Shown here piece after piece: positions 27,636-36,621 of a DNA stretch of 64,000 bases (position 1 is its first letter; each line of letters opens with the position of its first letter). A program made the translations under genes and the position numbers. This DNA comes from Inediibacterium massiliense (GTDB taxonomy: Bacteria > Bacillota > Clostridia > Peptostreptococcales > Thermotaleaceae). The stretch covers positions 232,004 through 296,003 of the forward strand of contig NZ_LN876584.1 of the NCBI RefSeq assembly GCF_001282725.1. The letters are read 5' to 3'. The notes under the pieces were generated by a model, which was given only the letters and a program-made list of their open reading frames with translations, had not been told where the DNA came from and did no database searches.

Positions 27636-30071
27636 ATGACCGAGGAAAAAAGTAAAATTATTCAGATTGACATAGAAGAAGAAATGAAAAAATCCTATAT
27701 TGACTATGCTATGAGTGTAATTGTAGGACGAGCTCTTCCTGATGTTAGAGATGGTCTAAAACCTGTACATAGAAGGATTTTATATGCTATGAATGAACTA
27801 GGCATGACTCCTGAAAAACCTCATAGAAAATCTGCTCGTGTGGTAGGGGACGTTTTGGCCAAGTATCATCCACATGGAGATAGTGCCGTTTATGATGCAA
27901 TGGTAAGAATGGCTCAAGATTTTTCTATAAGGTATTTATTGGTAAATGGACAAGGAAACTTTGGCTCTATTGATGGAGATGGAGCTGCTGCTATGCGTTA
28001 TACAGAAGCCAAAATGACAAAAATAGCATTAGAAATGCTTAAAGATATTGGAAAAGAAACGGTAGATTTTACACCAAACTTTGATGGAGAGTTAAAAGAG
28101 CCATCTGTACTACCAAGTAGATTTCCAAACCTTTTAGTAAATGGTTCTAATGGAATTGCTGTAGGTATGGCAACATCTATTCCTCCTCATAATTTAGGAG
28201 AAGTAATTGATGCAACTATTAAACTTATAGATGATGAAGAGGCTAATGTAGAAGATTTAATACAAATTGTGAAAGGTCCTGATTTTCCTACAGGTGGAAT
28301 TATTATGGGAAAAGAATCTATCAAAGAAGCTTATAGAACAGGACAAGGAAAAGTAATTGTAAGAGGTAAAGCTGAAATTGAGCAAACCAATAAAGGTAAA
28401 AATCAAATTATTGTAACAGAAATTCCATATCAAGTAAATAAAGCAAGACTCATTGAAAAGATAGCAGAGCTTGTTCGTGATAAAAAAATTGAAGGAATAT
28501 CTGATTTAAGAGATGAAAGTGATAGAAAAGGTATGCGTATTGTCATTGAACTCAAAAGAGATGCCAATGCCAATGTTGTATTAAATAAATTATATAAGCA
28601 TACACAACTTCAAGATACTTTTAGTATTATTATGATTGCTTTAGTAGATAATGAACCTAAAATTTTAAATCTATATAATATGATTTATTATTATTTAGAG
28701 CATCAAAAGGATGTTGTCACAAGAAGAACACAATATGATTTAAACAAAGCTGAAGATCGAGCACATATATTAGAAGGGCTTAAGGTGGCTCTAGATCATA
28801 TTGATGAAGTGATTAAGCTGATTAGAGGATCTAAAAATGTAGCTGAAGCGAAAGAAGGGTTAATTACAAAATTTGGTTTATCTGAAAGGCAAGCACAAGC
28901 TATATTAGATATGCGCCTTCAAAAGCTTACAGGACTTGAAAGAGAAAAAATAGAAGCAGAATATGAGGAATTAATTCAACTTATTAATTATTACAAAGAG
29001 ATTCTTGCCAATGAAAAACTTCTTTTGAATATTATTAAAGAAGAATTACTAGAAATTAAAGAATCTTATAATGATAAGAGAAGAACAGCTATTACAGCTG
29101 CCTTAGATGAAATAGATATGGAAGATTTAATTGACGAAGAAGAGGTAGCGATTACTCTTACTCATCTTGGTTATGTAAAGAGACTTCCAGCAGATACTTA
29201 CAAAAGTCAAAGAAGAGGTGGAAAAGGTATTACAGGTCTTACTACACGAGAAGAAGACTTTGTAGAAACATTATTTATTACTTCCACTCATAATTATCTT
29301 CTTTTCTTTACAAACAGAGGAAGAGTATATAGATTAAAGGCTTATGAAATTCCAGAAGCAAAAAGACAAGCAAAAGGAACTGCAATTGTGAACTTGCTTC
29401 AACTTCTTCCAAATGAAAAAGTAACAGCTGTGATTCCAGTTAAGACATTTGAAGAAAATCAATTTTTATTAGCAGCTACTCAAAGAGGAATCATCAAAAA
29501 AACTGATCTTTCTCAATTTGATACATCTAGAAAAGCAGGCTTAATTGCTATTAATTTAAGAGAAGATGATGAATTAATCAGTGTGAAATTAACAGATGGC
29601 AATAAAGAGATCATGATGATTACTAGAGATGGAAAAGCTATACGCTTTCAAGAAAAAGATGTAAGAGATATGGGAAGAGCTGCTATGGGCGTAAAAGGTA
29701 TGAGTCTTGATGAAGATGATATAGTAGTGGCTATGGAGTTAGTAGAAGAGGGTAGTGATTTATTAGTAGTCAGTGAGTTTGGCTTTGGAAAGAGAAGCTC
29801 CCTTGAAAATTATCATAGTCAAGCTAGAGGTGGAAAAGGGCTTATTACTTATAATAAAAAAGAAAAAACAGGTAAATTAGTAGGAGCAAAAGTAGTAACA
29901 GACGACGATGAGATTATGATCATTAATAAAAGCGGAGTGATCATACGCCTTCAAGTAAATGAAATTCCAACTATGGGAAGAATTACTCAAGGTGTAACTC
30001 TTATGAGAGTAGATGAAGATGATTATATTGTTTCTATTGCAAAAGTCATTCCAGAAGCAGAAGAAGAGTAA
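27636..30071 (+). CDS. gyrA: DNA gyrase subunit A
   Basis: 811 residues. The breakage-reunion domain carries catalytic Tyr in '[10 protein letters not shown]'; the quinolone region reads '[17 protein letters not shown]' with Ser at the usual position (83 in E. coli), so no common resistance change is seen there. The GyrA box '[10 protein letters not shown]' and six beta-pinwheel repeats follow. Starts 15 bases after gyrB. Confidence 0.99.
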   Translation: MTEEKSKIIQIDIEEEMKKSYIDYAMSVIVGRALPDVRDGLKPVHRRILYAMNELGMTPEKPHRKSARVVGDVLAKYHPHGDSAVYDAMVRMAQDFSIRYLLVNGQGNFGSIDGDGAAAMRYTEAKMTKIALEMLKDIGKETVDFTPNFDGELKEPSVLPSRFPNLLVNGSNGIAVGMATSIPPHNLGEVIDATIKLIDDEEANVEDLIQIVKGPDFPTGGIIMGKESIKEAYRTGQGKVIVRGKAEIEQTNKGKNQIIVTEIPYQVNKARLIEKIAELVRDKKIEGISDLRDESDRKGMRIVIELKRDANANVVLNKLYKHTQLQDTFSIIMIALVDNEPKILNLYNMIYYYLEHQKDVVTRRTQYDLNKAEDRAHILEGLKVALDHIDEVIKLIRGSKNVAEAKEGLITKFGLSERQAQAILDMRLQKLTGLEREKIEAEYEELIQLINYYKEILANEKLLLNIIKEELLEIKESYNDKRRTAITAALDEIDMEDLIDEEEVAITLTHLGYVKRLPADTYKSQRRGGKGITGLTTREEDFVETLFITSTHNYLLFFTNRGRVYRLKAYEIPEAKRQAKGTAIVNLLQLLPNEKVTAVIPVKTFEENQFLLAATQRGIIKKTDLSQFDTSRKAGLIAINLREDDELISVKLTDGNKEIMMITRDGKAIRFQEKDVRDMGRAAMGVKGMSLDEDDIVVAMELVEEGSDLLVVSEFGFGKRSSLENYHSQARGGKGLITYNKKEKTGKLVGAKVVTDDDEIMIINKSGVIIRLQVNEIPTMGRITQGVTLMRVDEDDYIVSIAKVIPEAEEE

Positions 30072-30107
30072 ACACGCAAAAGTATATGACTTTTGCGTGT
30101 TTTTTTT
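30071..30107 (+). terminator. Terminator of the gyrBA operon
   Basis: ACACGCAAAAGT and ACTTTTGCGTGT form a 12-bp stem followed by eight T residues. Confidence 0.9.
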
Positions 30108-30132
30108 GTTTTGTATAAAAAATAGTGGGTAA
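30108..30132 (+). promoter_or_regulatory. SigB-type promoter before rsbV
   Basis: GTTTTG (30108-30113), 13 bases, GGGTAA (30127-30132). This fits the SigB/SigF-group consensus (GTTTAA, 12-15 bases, GGGTAA) and suggests autoregulation of the operon by its own sigma factor. Confidence 0.55.
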
Positions 30133-30176
30133 AAATATACTAAAAATATGTGTACGAATGAAAGCGGGGTTTTGTT

Positions 30177-30497
30177 ATGTCTATTCATATTCAAACAAAC
30201 TATCAAAAAGAGGAAAATGTTTGGCTTGTAAATCTTCAGGGAGAGATAGATATTTATACGGCAAATCAAGTAAAAGAAAGCTTAAATAAAATATTAGATG
30301 AACAAATGACGGATTTAAAAATAGATTGCTTTGAACTTACTTATATAGATAGTACAGGGTTAGGGGTATTGATAGGAATTTTAAAAAGATTAAAAATAGA
30401 AGAAAAGAATATAAAAATTATAAATCCAAGACCTAATATTTCAAAGCTTTTTCATATTACTGGATTAGATAAAATTTTTTTAATAGAAGGGGAATAA
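30177..30497 (+). CDS. rsbV: Anti-sigma factor antagonist RsbV (STAS domain)
   Basis: 106 residues, one STAS domain with the phosphorylatable Ser 59 in 'YIDSTGLGVLIGILKR'. When unphosphorylated it binds the RsbW kinase and frees the sigma factor. First gene of rsbV-rsbW-sigB. No PP2C phosphatase gene is linked, so the input is encoded elsewhere. Confidence 0.9.
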   Translation: MSIHIQTNYQKEENVWLVNLQGEIDIYTANQVKESLNKILDEQMTDLKIDCFELTYIDSTGLGVLIGILKRLKIEEKNIKIINPRPNISKLFHITGLDKIFLIEGE

Positions 30498-30542
30498 AAA
30501 TTTATGGAGAATATAAAAAGTACAGAAAAGGTGGAGAAAAAA

Positions 30543-30956
30543 ATGGGAGATCATTTCTCAATGTCAGTTCCGAGTAAACCAGAATATGTAAATGTCATTC
30601 GTTTAACAGCATCTGCAATTGCTTGTCGAATGGGATTTAATATAGAACAAATTGAAGATATAAAAGTGGCTATTGCAGAAGCTTGTACAAATGCTATTAA
30701 ACATGGGATAAATAACGGAGAGCAAAATTTTAAAATTGAGTTTTTAGTAGATGAAGAAAAAATAGAAATTCATGTAGAGGATGAAGGTTATGGATTTTTA
30801 TGTAGTGAAATTGAAGAACCTGATTTATCAAATCCAAAAGAAGGAGGGCTAGGTATATTTATCATTAAATCTTTAATGGATGATGTGCAAATAATGTCTA
30901 GCGTTGGAAAAGGAACTAAAATTACAATGATCAAATATCTAGGGGATGATCTTTAA
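30543..30956 (+). CDS. rsbW: Anti-sigma factor serine kinase RsbW
   Basis: About 137 residues from ATG 30543 (GGTGGAG six bases upstream); an upstream ATG at 30504 has a poorer site and would add 13 residues outside the family core. GHKL ATPase motifs: N box 'AIAEACTNAIKHGI', G1 'VEDEGYGF', G2 'GGLGIFIIKSLMD'. It holds the sigma factor and phosphorylates RsbV. The stop overlaps the sigB start. Confidence 0.92.
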   Translation: MGDHFSMSVPSKPEYVNVIRLTASAIACRMGFNIEQIEDIKVAIAEACTNAIKHGINNGEQNFKIEFLVDEEKIEIHVEDEGYGFLCSEIEEPDLSNPKEGGLGIFIIKSLMDDVQIMSSVGKGTKITMIKYLGDDL

Positions 30957-31750
30957 TGAAAAATATTTCTCGTGCTGTTCTAAATATAGAGACCAATTCC
31001 CTAAAAGATTTAAATGAAAAAGAACTTTTTCAATTATATCGGGATCAGAGGGATAAAAGTATAAGAAATGAGTTGGTCCATAGGTATTTATATATAGCTG
31101 AAATTTTATCAAAAAAGTATATCAATAAAGGAATTGAATATGAAGATATTTATCAAATTGCATCTTTAGGCCTCATCTTTGCTATTGAAAGATTTGATAT
31201 TACAAAAGGATTTGAATTTTCAAGTTTTGCAACACCAACTATTATAGGAGAAATAAAAAAATATTTTAGAGATAAGGGATGGACCATAAGAGTTCCTAGA
31301 AGAATACAAGAGCTTTCTAAAAAAATAAATCTAGCTAAAAATATGCTTAGCCAGACCCTTCAAAGAACTCCTAAAGTGATAGATATTGCACAGTACTTAG
31401 GATGTACAGAGGATCAAGTATTAGAAGCTATGGAAGCAAGTCAGGTTTATACACCTCAATCTTTAGATGTAAGCTATGATACAGGTGGAGATGATAAAGA
31501 TGTACAGCTTAAGGATTTAATAGGATCAGATGATAAAGATTTTGATATGATGGAAAATAAGGATTTTATCAAAAAAAGTATGAATAATATGAATGAAGCG
31601 GAAATAAAAATCATAAAATATAGATTTTTTGACAACCGAACACAAACAGAAACAGCAAAATTATTAAATGTATCTCAAATGACAGTATCTAGAATGGAAA
31701 AGAAAATTATCGAAAAATTTAGAAAAGAATTAAATAAAACAGAATTATAA
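30956..31750 (+). CDS. sigB: RNA polymerase sigma factor SigB (SigB/SigF/SigG group)
   Basis: 264 residues. Region 2 'LIFAIERFDITKGFEFSSFATPTIIGEIKKYFRDKGWTIRVPRRIQELS', region 3 'QRTPKVIDIAQYLGCTEDQVLEAMEAS', region 4 'QTETAKLLNVSQMTVSRMEKKI'. The rsbVW gene pair and lack of spoIIAA/AB-style context favour a general-stress SigB over the sporulation SigF, though sequence alone does not exclude SigF. One-base overlap with rsbW. Confidence 0.88.
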   Translation: MKNISRAVLNIETNSLKDLNEKELFQLYRDQRDKSIRNELVHRYLYIAEILSKKYINKGIEYEDIYQIASLGLIFAIERFDITKGFEFSSFATPTIIGEIKKYFRDKGWTIRVPRRIQELSKKINLAKNMLSQTLQRTPKVIDIAQYLGCTEDQVLEAMEASQVYTPQSLDVSYDTGGDDKDVQLKDLIGSDDKDFDMMENKDFIKKSMNNMNEAEIKIIKYRFFDNRTQTETAKLLNVSQMTVSRMEKKIIEKFRKELNKTEL

Positions 31751-31770
31751 GAATTAAAGGAGAGAAAAAA

Positions 31771-32184
31771 ATGTTTGAATGGAGAGATGAATATAGTTGT
31801 GAAGTAGGTGAAATTGATAAGCAACATAGACAGCTTTTACAAATTGGATCAAAATTGTATGGAATATTGACATTAAAAGATAGTGAAGATCGATATGATG
31901 AGATTATGGAAGTTTTACATGAATTAAGTGATTATACTGTATATCATTTTGATTATGAAGAAAAATTAATGGAACAACATGGTTACGAGAATATAAAAAG
32001 TCACAAAAGACAACATAAATCTTTTGTAAATAAGGTTATTCAGTTGCAAAATCAAGATATTGAGGAAAAACAAAAAAGAATTACTTTAGAAATGATTAAA
32101 TTTATAGCAGATTGGATTGAAAATCATATTTTAGTTACAGATCACAAATATAAAGAGTTTTTTCATGAAAAAGGAGTTTATTAA
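31771..32184 (+). CDS. Bacteriohemerythrin
   Basis: 137 residues. The di-iron ligands are all visible: His 19 (IDKQHRQL), then H-F-D-Y-E-E, 'SHKRQHKSF', and 'ILVTDHKYKEF' near the end. It binds O2 reversibly. It lies 20 bases after sigB with its own AAAGGAGAG site, so it is probably part of the SigB operon, linking the stress sigma factor to oxygen scavenging or sensing in an anaerobe. Confidence 0.92.
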   Translation: MFEWRDEYSCEVGEIDKQHRQLLQIGSKLYGILTLKDSEDRYDEIMEVLHELSDYTVYHFDYEEKLMEQHGYENIKSHKRQHKSFVNKVIQLQNQDIEEKQKRITLEMIKFIADWIENHILVTDHKYKEFFHEKGVY

Positions 32185-32215
32185 TTCCAGATATTTTAGT
32201 TTTTTTGTATAAATA

Positions 32216-32231
32216 TGTTTTACGTGAAACA
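32216..32231. other. parS: parS site
   Basis: TGTTTTACGTGAAACA differs at one position from the ParB target TGTTTCACGTGAAACA. It lies about 10 kb from oriC, where ParB loading sites cluster in Firmicutes. Confidence 0.75.
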
Positions 32232-32262
32232 ATTTTAAAAGAGCAACTATTTCTATTGTTGC

Positions 32263-32467
32263 GAGCTTGTAGACAAAGTCATAAAAAACGTCACTCATTT
32301 TCAAATTTGGAAAATATAAAGAAACGCTCGAAAATAGCATTACAAACTCGCTATGCTCAAACAGTGTAATGCTAATCATTTTCTTACGTATTCTATATTT
32401 TCACAAATTCTCAATAAATGTTCCTTGTTTTTATGACTTTGCTAAACAATACTTTGTCAACAGTCTG
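32263..32467 (+). repeat. Dispersed foldback element, copy 2 (after the bacteriohemerythrin gene)
   Basis: Complete copy with left end GTAGACAAAGTCATAAAAA and right end TTTTTATGACTTTG...CAACAGTCTG. Inner arms pair (AATTTGGAAAATATA with TATATTTTCACAAATT) and a central stem AGCATTACA/TGTAATGCT caps it. It is flanked by 20-bp near-identical hairpins at 32243-32262 and 32468-32487 (two mismatches). Confidence 0.8.
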
Positions 32468-32493
32468 GCAACTATTACTATAGTTGCTTTTTT
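32468..32493 (+). terminator. Terminator after the SigB-bacteriohemerythrin operon
   Basis: GCAACTAT (32468-32475) pairs with ATAGTTGC (32480-32487), then TTTTTT. A decayed duplicate at 32243-32262 lies on the gene-proximal side of the repeat. Confidence 0.75.
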
Positions 32494-32560
32494 ATATTGT
32501 TTAGCAAATTATATAACTGAATAAATCATGACAACTTTAGAAAGTTATATTTTCATCAAA

Positions 32561-32660
32561 TTTTAAGCAACGGAAATCATGAATGAAATGAAAAGATTTC
32601 GTTGGCGCCATGAGCAGTTCCGATAGGAACATGCGAATTTTTTATGTTTATAAAAGTCAA
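32561..32660 (+). repeat. Short hairpin repeat (family B) with decayed element end
   Basis: 32565-32614 matches 62581-62630 and, inverted, 58345-58393. Its arms (CAACGGAAATC and GATTTCGTTG) form a hairpin. Downstream, 32628-32665 aligns loosely with the right end of the foldback element, interrupted by a small palindrome GTTCCGATAGGAAC. This part of the 32185-32710 gap has no gene. Confidence 0.6.
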
Positions 32661-32710
32661 TATTAGTAAATACTCTATAAATAATCATTTATAGAAAGTA
32701 GGTTTAAAAT

Positions 32711-33682
32711 TTGTTAAAAACGATAAATAAAATAAATATTAAAGAAATAGAAGGTATGAAATGGTTTGAAGAAGAGCTTGATCAATTTATAAGAAATAGT
32801 AGTCAAAATATATATGATATTTGTAAAAACAATGTATTATCAGGAGGAAAAAGAATTCGTCCAGCTCTTTTATTATCTTCTTCACTATGTTTTGGTCCAT
32901 TAGTAAAGGAAGCTGTGATGGCATCTGTAGCATGTGAATGTATTCATATGGCATCATTAGTACATGATGATATTATTGACCTGTCCCATACAAGAAGAAA
33001 TAAGCCTACGATTCATATAGAACATGGAAATCATGTAGGTGTTTTAGTAGGAGATTTTTTATTTGCAAAAGCCTTTGAAGTTTTGAGTCAATATGGACTT
33101 TTTCAAAGTTTGGAGATTTTAGTAGATGCAATTAGTAAAATGTGTGATGGAGAAATTGTACAAGCAAAAAATAAGTTTAATATTCATCAAACCAAAAAAG
33201 ATTATTATGAAAGAATTTATAAAAAAACAGGAGTTTTGTTAGCTGCTTGTACTCAAATTGGAGGAATCATAGGAGGAGCTTCTATTACTGAAGTGAAGGC
33301 ATTAAAATTATATGGTGAAAACGTCGGATATGCGTATCAAATTATAGATGATATTCTAGATTTTACAGGGAATGAAAAGGTATTAGGAAAACCAATAGGA
33401 GCGGATTTAAAAGAAGGAAATATAACGCTTCCTATTATCAAGTTGATGGAAAATGAAGGATATAAAGAATGGATAGAAGAAATGATAAAAAAAGATGAAA
33501 TAGAAAATAGGTATACAGAAATTGTACAACTTTTGAAAGAGCATTATATTTTACAGAAAACATATGATGAAGCTATATACTTTATAGATCAAGCCAGAAA
33601 AAATTTAGAATCTATAAAAGATTCGAGCTATAAATATTTTTTAATGGAAATAACGGAACAAATGATCAAAAGGAAAAAATAA
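32711..33682 (+). CDS. Polyprenyl diphosphate synthase
   Basis: 323 residues. Both Asp-rich motifs are present: DDIID at 86-90 and DDILD at 213-217; 'GGKRIRPALLL' at 45-55. This is a long-chain trans-prenyltransferase of the hepta-/octaprenyl type; chain length cannot be read from the sequence with certainty. The start appears to be TTG 32711 after a weak AGTAGG site. Single gene with its own terminator. It may supply the YtpB-like enzyme encoded at 56027-57079 or quinone side chains. Confidence 0.88.
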   Translation: MLKTINKINIKEIEGMKWFEEELDQFIRNSSQNIYDICKNNVLSGGKRIRPALLLSSSLCFGPLVKEAVMASVACECIHMASLVHDDIIDLSHTRRNKPTIHIEHGNHVGVLVGDFLFAKAFEVLSQYGLFQSLEILVDAISKMCDGEIVQAKNKFNIHQTKKDYYERIYKKTGVLLAACTQIGGIIGGASITEVKALKLYGENVGYAYQIIDDILDFTGNEKVLGKPIGADLKEGNITLPIIKLMENEGYKEWIEEMIKKDEIENRYTEIVQLLKEHYILQKTYDEAIYFIDQARKNLESIKDSSYKYFLMEITEQMIKRKK

Positions 33683-33708
33683 TAGATGAAAATCATCTGT
33701 TATTTTTT
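33681..33708 (+). terminator. Terminator of the polyprenyl synthase gene
   Basis: AATAGATGA pairs with TCATCTGTT (one wobble), followed by ATTTTTT. The stem starts at the stop codon. Confidence 0.7.
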
Positions 33709-33783
33709 CCTTTTTTGTATTATTATAGTATAGTGTGAATCAAACATATTTATGAATACAGAGATAGATGAAAGGGGAAAATT

Positions 33784-34836
33784 ATGAAAAAATATATATC
33801 AAGTATGATGATTGTATTTATTTTAATGATGTGTATACCATATGAAGCAAAAGGACAAACCATTATTCATACGGTACAAATTAAAGAATCTGATTATGAC
33901 AAAGAAGATCTAGATGTACCTTTATGGGTATTTGAAAAGGAAGGGTTTGTAGTTGAAGTAAGAGAAAAAGATATAATGCTTACGAATCTTTCATATACAG
34001 GGAATTTTCATATAGGAAGAAATAATATAGAATCAGAAAATCAAAAGTTAATACTTTATATACCGATTAACAAAATAAATGACAGATTATATGTAAAAAA
34101 ATCTATAGCGGATTCTATATTAGGAGAAAATCTATATGCTGAGGAAGTGCCTGTACTTTTGTATCATCATTTATTAAAGGAATATAACAATAAAGATAAA
34201 GAAAATGTATGTGTGTTATCTATAGATGAATTTCATAGGCAAATGAAATTATTACATGATAAAAAATATTATACGGTTACATTAAAAGAATTAAAGCGTT
34301 TTATTAAAGGAGAAATTCTTCTTCCTAAAAACAGTATAATGATTACTTTTGATGATGGATATAAAAGCAATACAGAATATGGTTATCCTATTTTAAAAAA
34401 ATATAATTTTAAAGGAGTTATTTTTGCAATTACAGGTTTAATAGAAGATAAAGATCTTCCTTTTTCTCCTTATAAAATGCAACATATAGATTTTAAAAGT
34501 ATGGATAGTTATAAAGATGTTTTTGAATTTGCCAGCCATACACACAAGATGCATGCAGTAGATGAATATGATCAAAGCTATTTAGTATCTAAGCCTAAAG
34601 AAGAAGCTGTGAAAGATCTTAAAAAAAGTATGGAGCTTTTAGATACAAAAGCAATTGCTTATCCATATGGTCAATATAGTGTAGAAACTTTCAGAATGCT
34701 AAAAGAACTTGAATTTGAACTTGGCTTTACTATTTGGGATGGAAAAGTCAAAAAAGGAGATCATCCTTTTATTTTAAACAGAATTAGTATTTATTCATAT
34801 ACTACATTAAAAGAATTTGAAAAGATGATTCAATAA
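33784..34836 (+). CDS. Secreted polysaccharide deacetylase
   Basis: 350 residues. Signal peptide about 1-24 (VFILMMCIPYEAKG). Residues 25-115 form a beta-rich N-terminal region I do not recognise. The NodB domain (about 120-350) has 'VPVLLYHHL', catalytic Asp pair 190-191 in 'ITFDDGYKSN', zinc motif H252-T-x-x-x-H257, and 'AIAYPYGQYS'. Expected to remove acetyl groups from a cell-wall or spore-related glycan outside the cell. Confidence 0.88.
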   Translation: MKKYISSMMIVFILMMCIPYEAKGQTIIHTVQIKESDYDKEDLDVPLWVFEKEGFVVEVREKDIMLTNLSYTGNFHIGRNNIESENQKLILYIPINKINDRLYVKKSIADSILGENLYAEEVPVLLYHHLLKEYNNKDKENVCVLSIDEFHRQMKLLHDKKYYTVTLKELKRFIKGEILLPKNSIMITFDDGYKSNTEYGYPILKKYNFKGVIFAITGLIEDKDLPFSPYKMQHIDFKSMDSYKDVFEFASHTHKMHAVDEYDQSYLVSKPKEEAVKDLKKSMELLDTKAIAYPYGQYSVETFRMLKELEFELGFTIWDGKVKKGDHPFILNRISIYSYTTLKEFEKMIQ

Positions 34837-34849
34837 TTTATAATAGGTT

Positions 34850-35000
34850 GTTGAATAACTAAAATTACTAATAAAAAAAGTCGCCCATTTTCTAGTATTA
34901 TATTAAGAGCTAACAAAACAATCTTTAGAAAGGGCGACTATAATGATAATAGAAATGAATAAGACTCAAGGGTTTACTTGTAATAAATAGGAAATTCACA
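34850..35000 (+). mobile_element. Possible insertion-sequence remnant
   Basis: AGTCGCCC (34879-34886) pairs with GGGCGACT (34932-34939) in an imperfect longer hairpin, followed by ATG 34943 and a 15-codon frame (MIIEMNKTQGFTCNK) that then stops. This looks like the 5' end of a lost transposase gene, but I cannot name the family. No function expected. Confidence 0.3.
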
Positions 35001-35071
35001 CAAAAAGCATATACCTAAAAAATTTAATTATTCACTAAACTATATAAAGTAAAAATATTTGTAAAAAAATG

Positions 35072-35100
35072 TTGTATCTGAAATATAAAAATGTTATAAT
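35072..35100 (+). promoter_or_regulatory. Promoter of the eut operon
   Basis: TTGTAT (35072-35077), 17 bases, TATAAT (35095-35100). Transcription would begin about 15 bases before the first antitermination hairpin. Confidence 0.6.
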
Positions 35101-35120
35101 AATTATATTAAAATATGTAT

Positions 35121-35197
35121 TGCACAATGGGGTGCATAAAAATGAGCAATGGAGCTTGCAAGGAAAACGATGTCTTTCTTTGTCAAGCTCTTTTTTT
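35121..35197 (+). promoter_or_regulatory. ANTAR (EutV) antitermination site 1, before eutS
   Basis: Hairpin P1: stem TGCAC/GTGCA with loop AATGGG (35126-35131). Hairpin P2: stem GAGC/GCTT with loop AATGGA (35148-35153). Both six-base loops have A at position 1 and G at position 4, the mark of ANTAR targets. P2 overlaps a terminator GAGCTTG (35152-35158)/CAAGCTC (35184-35190) plus seven T, so P1-P2 binding by EutV would block termination. Confidence 0.88.
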
Positions 35198-35225
35198 ATA
35201 AATGAACTCTTAGAAGGGTGATAAA

Positions 35226-35576
35226 ATGAAAAATAATGAAAAACAAAGAGTAATACAAGAATATGTTCCAGGAAAACAGGTTACCCTGGCACATTTAATA
35301 GCGAACCCTCAAGAAAATATATACAAAAAAATTGGTCTTTGTGGAGAATATCATGATGCGATAGGGATTCTTACAATTACTCCTAGCGAAGCAGCTATTA
35401 TTGCAGCTGATGTAGCGACCAAGTCTGCTGGAGTAGAAATAGGTTTCGTAGATCGTTTTAGTGGATCTTTAGTAATTGTTGGAGATGTATCTAGTGTAGA
35501 AGCTGCCTTAAAAGAAGTATTAAATTTATTAGAAAATACATTATCTTTTACCCCTACACAAATTACTAAATCTTAG
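35226..35576 (+). CDS. eutS: Ethanolamine microcompartment shell protein EutS
   Basis: 116 residues, a single permuted BMC domain. '[20 protein letters not shown]' and '[40 protein letters not shown]' are diagnostic. Forms bent hexamers of the microcompartment shell. First gene of the eut operon, directly after antitermination site 1. Confidence 0.95.
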   Translation: MKNNEKQRVIQEYVPGKQVTLAHLIANPQENIYKKIGLCGEYHDAIGILTITPSEAAIIAADVATKSAGVEIGFVDRFSGSLVIVGDVSSVEAALKEVLNLLENTLSFTPTQITKS

Positions 35577-35586
35577 GAGTGTCAAA

Positions 35587-36015
35587 ATGAAAAAAATTAT
35601 GCTGGTAGGAAAAAGTGGCAGTGGAAAAACTACACTTATGCAAGTTTTGAATCATTATGATATTGAGTATCAAAAAACTCAGACAATAGAATATGAAAAG
35701 AATATTTTAGATACTCCAGGTGAATATATAGAAAATGTAAGATTTTACAATGCTTTGATCACATCATCTTATGATTGTGATATAATTGGCTTCATAAATG
35801 ATTGTACAGATGTGGAATGTATTTTCCCTCCTAAATTTGCTTGTATTTTTACAAAACCTGTTATAGGTATTATTACAAAAATAGATGAAAACCATAAAAA
35901 TGTTATTAGAGCGGAAGAATGTCTTGTTCAAGCAGGGGTAAAAGAAATTTTTCCAGTAAGTGCTCTTCATAATAAAGGGATAGAAGCATTAAAAAAAATT
36001 TTAGGATGCATATAG
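35587..36015 (+). CDS. eutP: EutP GTPase/acetate kinase-like protein
   Basis: 142 residues. P-loop 'MLVGKSGSGKTTLMQVL' and 'EYEKNILDTPGEYIE' as the G3-like motif; ends 'SALHNKGIEALKKILGCI'. EutP family proteins are small P-loop enzymes of ethanolamine operons, and acetate kinase activity has been reported for the Salmonella protein. Eleven bases after eutS. Confidence 0.92.
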   Translation: MKKIMLVGKSGSGKTTLMQVLNHYDIEYQKTQTIEYEKNILDTPGEYIENVRFYNALITSSYDCDIIGFINDCTDVECIFPPKFACIFTKPVIGIITKIDENHKNVIRAEECLVQAGVKEIFPVSALHNKGIEALKKILGCI

Positions 36016-36034
36016 ACCTAAAGGGGGAGAAATA

Positions 36035-36610
36035 ATGAAAAAAAGGATAGTAATAGCCGATGATGAACCTATTACTAGAATGGATATTAGAGAAATATTA
36101 GAAGAGGCTGGATACGATGTAGTAGGCCAAGCTTCTGATGGGTTTGATGCGATTGAATTATGTAAGAAATTTAAACCTAATTTGGTTTTAATGGATGTAA
36201 AAATGCCGCTCTTAAATGGAATGAAAGCAGCAAAGGTTATCAAGGAAAAAGACCTTGCAGATTGTATAGCATTATTGACAGCATACAGTAGTAAAGAATT
36301 TGTAGAAGAAGCAAAAGAAATAGGAATAATGGCATATATCGTTAAGCCTATAGATGAAAGAAATTTACTTCCAGCTATAGAGGTAGCTTTGGCTCAAAGT
36401 GAAGAGATTCAAAAAATTAAAGGGGATATAGAAAAAACAAAAGAAAAATTAGAAGCAAGAAAGTTAATTGAAAAAGCAAAAGGAATACTAGTTAAAAACC
36501 ATAGAATATCTGAAGATGAAGCTTATAATAAAATTAGGAAATTAAGTATGGATAAAAGGCATCCAATGCAGATGATTGCTCATGCAATTATTATGAATAA
36601 TGGACTTTAA
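36035..36610 (+). CDS. eutV: EutV response regulator with ANTAR RNA-binding domain
   Basis: 191 residues. Receiver domain 1-120 with acidic pocket (ADDEP), phospho-acceptor Asp 54 (VLMDVKMP) and Lys in 'IVKPID'. A coiled-coil linker follows, then a C-terminal ANTAR domain (about 130-185) 'ARKLIEKAKGILVKNHRISEDEAYNKIRKLSMDKRHPM'. It binds tandem hairpins with A1/G4 loops and prevents termination. Targets are visible at 35121 and 38036. Confidence 0.96.
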   Translation: MKKRIVIADDEPITRMDIREILEEAGYDVVGQASDGFDAIELCKKFKPNLVLMDVKMPLLNGMKAAKVIKEKDLADCIALLTAYSSKEFVEEAKEIGIMAYIVKPIDERNLLPAIEVALAQSEEIQKIKGDIEKTKEKLEARKLIEKAKGILVKNHRISEDEAYNKIRKLSMDKRHPMQMIAHAIIMNNGL

Positions 36611-36621
36611 GAGGAAAACAT

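Noticed and set aside
29877..30269. 130-codon frame on the minus strand over the gyrA terminator
   Set aside because: Crosses a strong terminator and the start of rsbV; residue make-up is that of noise.
32263..32467. CRISPR array or group II intron as explanation for the dispersed repeats
   Set aside because: Copies are single, scattered, lack spacers and have inverted ends. No reverse transcriptase or ribozyme domain V-like end is seen.
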